Source of the DNA: JAWLCQ01 sp041687095
GTDB lineage: Bacteria > Planctomycetota > Phycisphaerae > SM23-33
DNA: 10,837 nt
Assembly (NCBI GenBank): GCA_041687095.1
Contig: JAWLCQ010000160.1
Location: 1-10,837 of the forward strand
Direction of reading: 5' to 3'
This document shows, piece after piece, positions 7,795 through 10,837 of the stretch. The translations under genes were made by a program, and so were the position numbers. The notes under the pieces are model-generated. The model had not been told where the DNA came from and ran no database searches. It worked only from the letters and a program-made list of their open reading frames with translations. Each line of letters starts with the position of its first letter. The stretch's first letter is position 1.

Positions 7795-7827
7795 GTGGGT
7801 GCCACGGCTGCGCTGTTTGCAGCCGTG
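7795..7827 (+). repeat. GTGGGTGCC hairpin, copy 1
   Basis: Prefix GTGGGTGCCAC is followed by a perfect 9-bp stem CACGGCTGC (7803-7811) / GCAGCCGTG (7819-7827) around the 7-base loop GCTGTTT. The loop is identical to that of the copy at 10798-10837 although the stem differs. Confidence 0.8.
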
Positions 7828-7850
7828 CCCGCACGAGCGCGTGGCGTGAC

Positions 7851-7876
7851 GTGGGTTCTGCGAACCCATGGCGCCC
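7851..7876 (-). repeat. GTGGGTGCC hairpin, copy 2 (reverse orientation)
   Basis: On the minus strand this reads GGGCGCCA, then the stem TGGGTTC, loop GCA, and GAACCCA (stem bases 7852-7858 and 7862-7868). The prefix differs by one base from GGGTGCCA of the other copies. It lies inside the MITE-like element, facing copy 1. Confidence 0.6.
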
Positions 7877-7943
7877 GGCGAACCGGACTTTGCGATGCCC
7901 CTGGGTGGAAACTGGAGACCTCGCGCAACGAATCTCGGTCCCC

Positions 7944-8726
7944 TCACGCTGGGGGGGCCTGCTCCGGGAAGTCCCGCTCGTACCGCTCCAGCAGCGCCGG
8001 GACGTCGTTGGGCACGAGGTAGAGCTTCCCGCGGATCCGCTTGGTCTCGCCCGGGGCGAGGCCCCCGATGCGGAAGTCGCTGTGGAGGCACTGCACCACG
8101 CCCTGGAACAACTCCTGGTAGGGCTCCCAGGCGGTGGCGAGGATCCGCGTCCCGTCGCCCGAAACGCAGCCGATCAGCCCGCAACTGGGGCGGAGCGGAC
8201 TCAGCGGGCGGGGGTTCACGTCCGCGGGGTCCACACCGGGGCCCGCCCAGACCTGCCCGGGGGTGTAGCGGGCATCGGTGGCCCAGTCGCGCGTGGGCAG
8301 GTGCTCCATCCGCCCGTTGAGGAACACGAAGCACCGCGGCAGGTAGTCGTAGGTGAAGGGGGCCTTCGGGCAGCCCGCGAACTCGCCCACCCGCACGCAC
8401 GGCTGGGCCCAGTGGGCGTCGGAGGGGGCGGCCGTCGGGTTGTGCGCCTCGACGCGGAAGTCCACCTCGTCCGCCCGCCCCGTCAGCACGTGCTCGACCA
8501 CGACCCCGTCGTCCAGCGTATCGCGGAGGCGGATCTTCCGGCCGTCGTCGCTGCGGGCGAGCAGTTCGCTGCGGTGGGGGATGACGGTGCGGTCCCAGTC
8601 GCGGTCGTGGGAGCCAGGGCGGCAGTAGGCTTCGAGGTAGAGGACCTCCACGCGTCCCGCGGGCAGGTCGTCGCGGCGGACGGTGAGGATCGAGTCGGTC
8701 CAGTCGAGGGTCAGGGGCAATGACAT
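7944..8726 (-). CDS. Conserved protein of unknown function
   Basis: A 260-residue protein, start ATG 8726. I do not recognise a named domain. It begins MSLPLTLDWTDSILTVRRDD and has landmarks VEVLYLEAYCRPGSHDRDW, DGVVVEHVLTG, AHWAQPCVRVGEF, YDYLPRCFVFLNG and TAWEPYQELFQGV. The C-terminal half has FRIGGLAPGETKRIRGKLYL, which looks like an edge strand of a beta-sandwich. The alternating strands with conserved Trp, His and Tyr residues resemble mutarotase-like sugar-binding folds; this is a guess. I recall similar unnamed proteins from planctomycetes. There is no signal peptide or membrane segment, so it is probably cytoplasmic. A Shine-Dalgarno AAGGAG 7 bases upstream supports this start over an upstream in-frame one. 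It has its own repeat-filled gaps on both sides. Confidence 0.8.
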   Translation of the reverse strand: MSLPLTLDWTDSILTVRRDDLPAGRVEVLYLEAYCRPGSHDRDWDRTVIPHRSELLARSDDGRKIRLRDTLDDGVVVEHVLTGRADEVDFRVEAHNPTAAPSDAHWAQPCVRVGEFAGCPKAPFTYDYLPRCFVFLNGRMEHLPTRDWATDARYTPGQVWAGPGVDPADVNPRPLSPLRPSCGLIGCVSGDGTRILATAWEPYQELFQGVVQCLHSDFRIGGLAPGETKRIRGKLYLVPNDVPALLERYERDFPEQAPPA

Positions 8727-8733
8727 CTTGCGA

Positions 8734-8739
8734 CTCCTT
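8734..8739 (-). promoter_or_regulatory. Ribosome binding site for the 7944-8726 gene
   Basis: AAGGAG on the minus strand, 7 bases before ATG 8726. It selects this start over in-frame codons further upstream as far as 8828. Confidence 0.8.
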
Positions 8740-8783
8740 CGCGTGCGTGTGCGACGATCGTACGCGTTCCGCTTGATTCGCGG

Positions 8784-8826
8784 GTGGGTGCCGTGGCTTG
8801 CGGAGCGCAGCGGAGCAACCACGCCC
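8784..8826 (+). repeat. GTGGGTGCC hairpin, copy 3
   Basis: Prefix GTGGGTGCC, then a stem CGTGG-C-TTGC (8792-8801) pairing with GCAACCACG (8815-8823), nine pairs with one bulged C, around the 13-base loop GGAGCGCAGCGGA. Lies upstream of the 7944-8726 gene. Confidence 0.65.
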
Positions 8827-8978
8827 AATCGACGCTGCCCGAGAATTACTTGGGATGCGTATCAGACCGTCGAATCGCTTCGAACGCAAGCGCTGCGCGG
8901 AGGGCGCGGGGCGATAGCATTTTCGTGGCACGGGCGTCTCTTTATCACATTGTTCCCGCTTCGCTCCCGCCCCCTCCC

Positions 8979-9081
8979 GGGCTTGTCCCGGGGGAGCGAG
9001 GGTCGGGCCAGCTCCCTCCGCCTTCGCGGCCCGCTCGGCCCGCCGTAGCTGTCCCGACCCTCGCTCCACCCGGACAAGCCC
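8979..9081. repeat. Inverted repeat with 35-base arms, GGGCTTGTCC type
   Basis: Left arm 8979-9013 and right arm 9047-9081 are reverse complements at 32 of 35 positions by eye. Left starts GGGCTTGTCC and contains AGCGAGGGTCGGG. The segment CGGACAAGCC of the right arm recurs directly at 9411-9420, so the same unit is reused in the island. Confidence 0.8.
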
Positions 9082-9150
9082 CAATGGCATGAAGAAACTC
9101 ATTCCCGTCGATCCTGGCCGGGCGTCTTCCGCCCCGGCGGGGCGGGGGAG

Positions 9151-9334
9151 AGTAGCCGGGGGCGCAGCGAAGCGGAGCCCCCGGTACACGCGCAAGGAAG
9201 ACAGAGCCCCGGAGGGGCGAGGGAGTTGGAAGACCGGGAATCGCCCCGATTGTCCGGGATTCCCCCGCCCCTTCGGGGCTCCAGAGAATGGCCCCGCCTT
9301 CCGGGGGTTCCGCTTCGCTCCACCCCCGGCTACT
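9151..9334. repeat. Nested inverted repeats, AGTAGCCGGGGG type
   Basis: The outer arms 9151-9184 and 9301-9334 match as reverse complements at 31 of 34 positions, starting AGTAGCCGGGGG and containing AGCGAAGCGGA. Each arm can also fold by itself, CCGGGGG pairing with CCCCCGG. Inside, 9205-9224 and 9261-9280 form a second inverted repeat (18 of 20), AGCCCCGGAGGGGCGAGGGA on the left. A third, outer pair is AATGGCATGAAGAA at 9083-9096 and TTCTTTCATGCCATT at 9395-9409. Confidence 0.8.
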
Positions 9335-9497
9335 GTCCGACGCCCCCGTTGGGGGCTTGGGAACCACGGCCCGGCAGGGGGGGGACTCGTGGCATTCTTT
9401 CATGCCATTCCGGACAAGCCCGGCGGGGGCGGGAGACGCGCCGGCGGGGCGTGCGGGTCCTCCAGGTCCTGAATCGCCAAAATGTGATAAGTAACCG

Positions 9498-9531
9498 TTC
9501 ACGCCCTTCCAGACAGCAGGAAGGGCGTGAA
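9498..9531. repeat. Perfect 13-bp hairpin at left end of the 435-bp element
   Basis: TTCACGCCCTTCC (9498-9510) pairs exactly with GGAAGGGCGTGAA (9519-9531) around the loop AGACAGCA. It overlaps the terminal inverted repeat and has no equally good partner at the right end, so the two ends are not equivalent. Confidence 0.85.
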
Positions 9532-9573
9532 GAAAGGGCCCTGTCGTCGCCCAGGCGGATGTCCTGTTCCCAC

Positions 9574-9615
9574 TCCCCACCGGCCCGGTGCCGGTGGTAA
9601 ACGGCTATCGACTAC
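9574..9615 (-). repeat. REP-like unit A
   Basis: Read on the minus strand: GTAGTCGATAGCCGTTTA followed by the palindrome CCACCGGC-ACCGG-GCCGGTGG and GGGA. Stem bases are 9577-9584 and 9590-9597. The GTAG-then-palindrome order resembles REP sequences mobilised by RAYT transposases. Confidence 0.7.
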
Positions 9616-9651
9616 TGCGGCGGTCCCCTTCCCTCCCCTTCTTCCTCCTGC

Positions 9652-9695
9652 TCCCCACCGACCCCGCGTCGGTGGTAAGCTGGCTTTCTCACTAC
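9652..9695 (-). repeat. REP-like unit B
   Basis: Read on the minus strand: GTAGTGAGAAAGCCAGCTTA, then CCACCGAC-GCGGG-GTCGGTGG. It is the most diverged copy in the part before the palindrome, but its stem equals that of unit D. Confidence 0.7.
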
Positions 9696-9744
9696 GGGAT
9701 CACCCACGGGCGCGGACGATGCGCGGACCCGGCGCGCTCTGGCG

Positions 9745-9788
9745 GTAGTCGAGAGCCGTTTGAACCACCGACGCGAGGTCGGCGGGGA
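9745..9788 (+). repeat. REP-like unit C
   Basis: Reads GTAGTCGAGAGCCGTTTGAA, then CCACCGAC-GCGAG-GTCGGCGG and GGA. Opposite orientation to units A and B; one G-T pair in the stem. Confidence 0.7.
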
Positions 9789-9828
9789 AAAGAAGAAGAA
9801 GAAGCAAGAGACCCGTGGGGGCCTGCGA

Positions 9829-9870
9829 GTAGTCAATAGCCGCCTTCCACCGACGCGGGGTCGGTGGGGA
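9829..9870 (+). repeat. REP-like unit D
   Basis: Reads GTAGTCAATAGCCGCCTT, then CCACCGAC-GCGGG-GTCGGTGG and GGA. Same orientation as unit C. Confidence 0.7.
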
Positions 9871-10109
9871 GGTTCGGACGGCGGGCGTCTTTCTCAAACC
9901 CCCCGGGCGCCGCGTGAACGGTTACTGTGATAAAAAGACAGCCCCTGCGGAGAGGTGAGAACGGCCTCGCTGCGAGCCCAGCCGCCCCCAATTGACGGAG
10001 GCTTCTCCTCCGAACGCCACGGGGAAGATCCCTGTGTGGGACCCATGGACGAGACCTGGGCCTTCCACCTTGCACGGGCCCGCCGTGCGGCGTTCGTCGC
10101 GGGCGCTTG

Positions 10110-10739
10110 TCAGAAGGCGATGGCCATCTGCCGCGCCCGCTCCATCGCGGCGGCGGTCTTCTGCTGGGCGACCTCCGCACCGCCCGCGAGGGTGGGTTCG
10201 ATGACGATGGAGCGGATGTCCGTGAACCCGATGAAGCCGAGGATCAGCTCCATGTACTGCTTCTGCAGGTCCACCGCCCGGGAGGCCTCGGCGGCGTAGT
10301 CGCCCCCGCGGGCGTAGACGACGAGGATGGGTTTGCCCGTCACCAGCCCCTGGTAGCCGGCCTCGGGGGAGAAGGAGAACGTGAGCCCGGGCTGGACGAT
10401 GATGTCGATGTACTGCTTGAGGCGGTAGGGGATCCCGAAGTTCCACATGGGCGTGGTGAGGAGGTACTTGTCCGCCGACGCGAAGTCGCGGGCGACCCGC
10501 TCCACCTCCGCCCACGCCGCCCGCTCCTCCCCCGTGTGGTGGTCCCCGTGCAGGACGGTGTACTTGGCGCGGACGGCGAGCCCGTCGAAGGGCATGAGGT
10601 CGGTCTCGAAGAGGTTGAGCGTGCGCACCTCGTCGCCGGGGTGGTGCTCGCGGTAGGCGTGGGCGAACTCATTGCCCACCCGGCCGGACTTGGACCGCTC
10701 CCCGCGCGGGGACGCCTGGAGGTACAGGAGCGTGCTCAT
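10110..10739 (-). CDS. azoR: FMN-dependent NADH-azoreductase
   Basis: A 209-residue flavodoxin-fold enzyme that uses NADH and FMN to reduce azo compounds and quinones; AzoR of E. coli is about 200 residues. Visible features are the N-terminal strand MSTLLYLQASPRGERSKSGR, whose SPR...S loop binds FMN phosphate, and TTPMWNFGIPYRLKQYIDII (95-114), the signature holding the flavin ring and the dimer interface. These are followed by GLTFSFSPEAGYQGLVTGKP and the YARGGDY loop (142-148). The start ATG at 10739 has an AAAGGA sequence 6 bases upstream. It is cytoplasmic and probably acts in quinone or thiol stress protection, as known for the family. It stands alone, with a hairpin repeat just upstream. 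Confidence 0.9.
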   Translation of the reverse strand: MSTLLYLQASPRGERSKSGRVGNEFAHAYREHHPGDEVRTLNLFETDLMPFDGLAVRAKYTVLHGDHHTGEERAAWAEVERVARDFASADKYLLTTPMWNFGIPYRLKQYIDIIVQPGLTFSFSPEAGYQGLVTGKPILVVYARGGDYAAEASRAVDLQKQYMELILGFIGFTDIRSIVIEPTLAGGAEVAQQKTAAAMERARQMAIAF

Positions 10740-10797
10740 GCGTCGTCCTTTCTTCGTGCTGCTGCATCCGTGACCGTTTGCGGGGCGGAGCCTTGCC

Positions 10798-10837
10798 GTG
10801 GGTGCCACCCTCAAGCGGCGCTGTTTGCCGCTTGGGG
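10798..10837 (+). repeat. GTGGGTGCC hairpin, copy 4 (runs to window end)
   Basis: Prefix GTGGGTGCCAC, then stem CAAGCGGC (10812-10819), loop GCTGTTT, and GCCGCTTG (10827-10834); pairing continues outward through CC/GG with one T-G pair. Loop identical to copy 1, stem different. Located about 60 bp upstream of the azoR start. Confidence 0.75.

Larger units (their letters stand above)
7771..7903. mobile_element. MITE-like 133-bp element with 15-bp terminal inverted repeats
   Basis: CAGGGGCATCGCAAA (7771-7785) and its exact reverse complement TTTGCGATGCCCCTG (7889-7903) form the ends. Immediately outside, the same 10 bases GGTGGAAACT occur directly repeated at 7761-7770 and 7904-7913. Terminal inverted repeats with an abutting direct duplication are the mark of a transposed element. 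It is too short to encode a transposase, so it would have been moved in trans. Inside are two oppositely oriented hairpins (7795-7827 and 7851-7876). It sits just upstream of the rlmI-like gene and downstream of the 7944-8726 gene. Confidence 0.75.
9491..9925. mobile_element. 435-bp REP-containing mobile element with 8-bp target duplication
   Basis: The ends are the perfect 14-base inverted repeats GTAACCGTTCACGC (9491-9504) and GCGTGAACGGTTAC (9912-9925). Directly outside, TGTGATAA occurs at 9483-9490 and again at 9926-9933, an 8-bp direct duplication. Removing the element and one duplication restores CAAAATGTGATAAAAAGACAG, which pairs with sequence at 8932-8951, evidence of an insertion. 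Inside are an end hairpin (9498-9531) and four related hairpin units, two in each orientation, making the whole element roughly symmetric. No transposase is encoded, so movement would need one supplied in trans. Confidence 0.8.
8727..10109. other. Gene-free repeat island of 1.38 kb
   Basis: No convincing gene lies between the starts and stops of the flanking minus-strand genes. Open frames here are Arg/Pro/Gly-rich, lack family motifs and cross palindromes. The island holds, in order, the GTGGGTGCC hairpin copy 3 (8784-8826), an older inverted repeat whose outer arm is at 8932-8951, inner inverted repeats (8979-9081 and 9151-9334), and the 435-bp element at 9491-9925. Bases 8827-8931 and 9946-10109 show nothing I can name. 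Confidence 0.75.

Noticed and set aside
9089..9600. Overlapping open frames in the repeat island considered as genes
   Set aside because: They cross inverted repeats and the end of the 435-bp element, have Gly/Pro/Arg-biased translations in several frames at once and lack a clear start context.
9574..9870. Four repeated units considered as a small CRISPR array
   Set aside because: The units lie in two orientations, contain long internal palindromes, vary among themselves and have spacers of uneven length; no cas genes are present.

Overview
The window looks like chromosomal DNA of a high-GC planctomycete (phylum Planctomycetota). The lineage call is inferred from an N-terminal LEPR-xLL export-type motif on a large surface protein, a sulfatase, a URO-D-like methyltransferase and a conserved protein of a type I associate with planctomycetes, and many GC-rich palindromic repeats. 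No rRNA, tRNA or CRISPR array was seen.

Layout: (1) 1-125 is the 3' end of an IS5-type insertion sequence, abutting a sulfatase whose 5' end is missing (about 126-1364). It keeps the CxPxR formylglycine site but lacks the N-terminal metal-binding segment, so it is called a pseudogene. (2) 1365-1786 is gene-free leader DNA. (3) 1787-4810 encodes a 1007-residue putative surface protein: LEPR-xLL motif, uncharacterised N-terminal region, SbsA-like Ig domain apparently split by an inserted L-type lectin domain, then eleven tandem repeats of about 39 residues of the FDxxYYLxxNPDVAAxG type. (4) 4811-5040, between convergent genes, holds a G21/C11 homopolymer palindrome. (5) Four minus-strand genes follow: URO-D-like protein (5041-6126), RlmI-type rRNA cytosine methyltransferase (6398-7723), conserved protein of unknown function (7944-8726), and FMN-dependent NADH-azoreductase (10110-10739).

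The most unusual content lies between the minus-strand genes. Each gap carries a different palindromic repeat: a long inverted repeat at 6178-6380; a 133-bp MITE-like element at 7771-7903 with 15-bp terminal inverted repeats and a 10-bp direct duplication; and a 1.38-kb gene-free island at 8727-10109. The island contains a mosaic of inverted repeats, one of which is interrupted by a 435-bp element (9491-9925) with 14-bp terminal inverted repeats, an 8-bp target duplication and four REP-like hairpin units arranged two forward and two reverse. A small hairpin family (prefix GTGGGTGCC, stem changing by compensation, loop GCTGTTT in two copies) occurs at 7795, 7851 (reverse), 8784 and 10798.

The four minus-strand genes are separated by more than 200 bp each and look like independent housekeeping or metabolic genes, not an operon. 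The surface lectin/repeat protein and the sulfatase remnant suggest polysaccharide binding and degradation, but no pathway can be reconstructed here.
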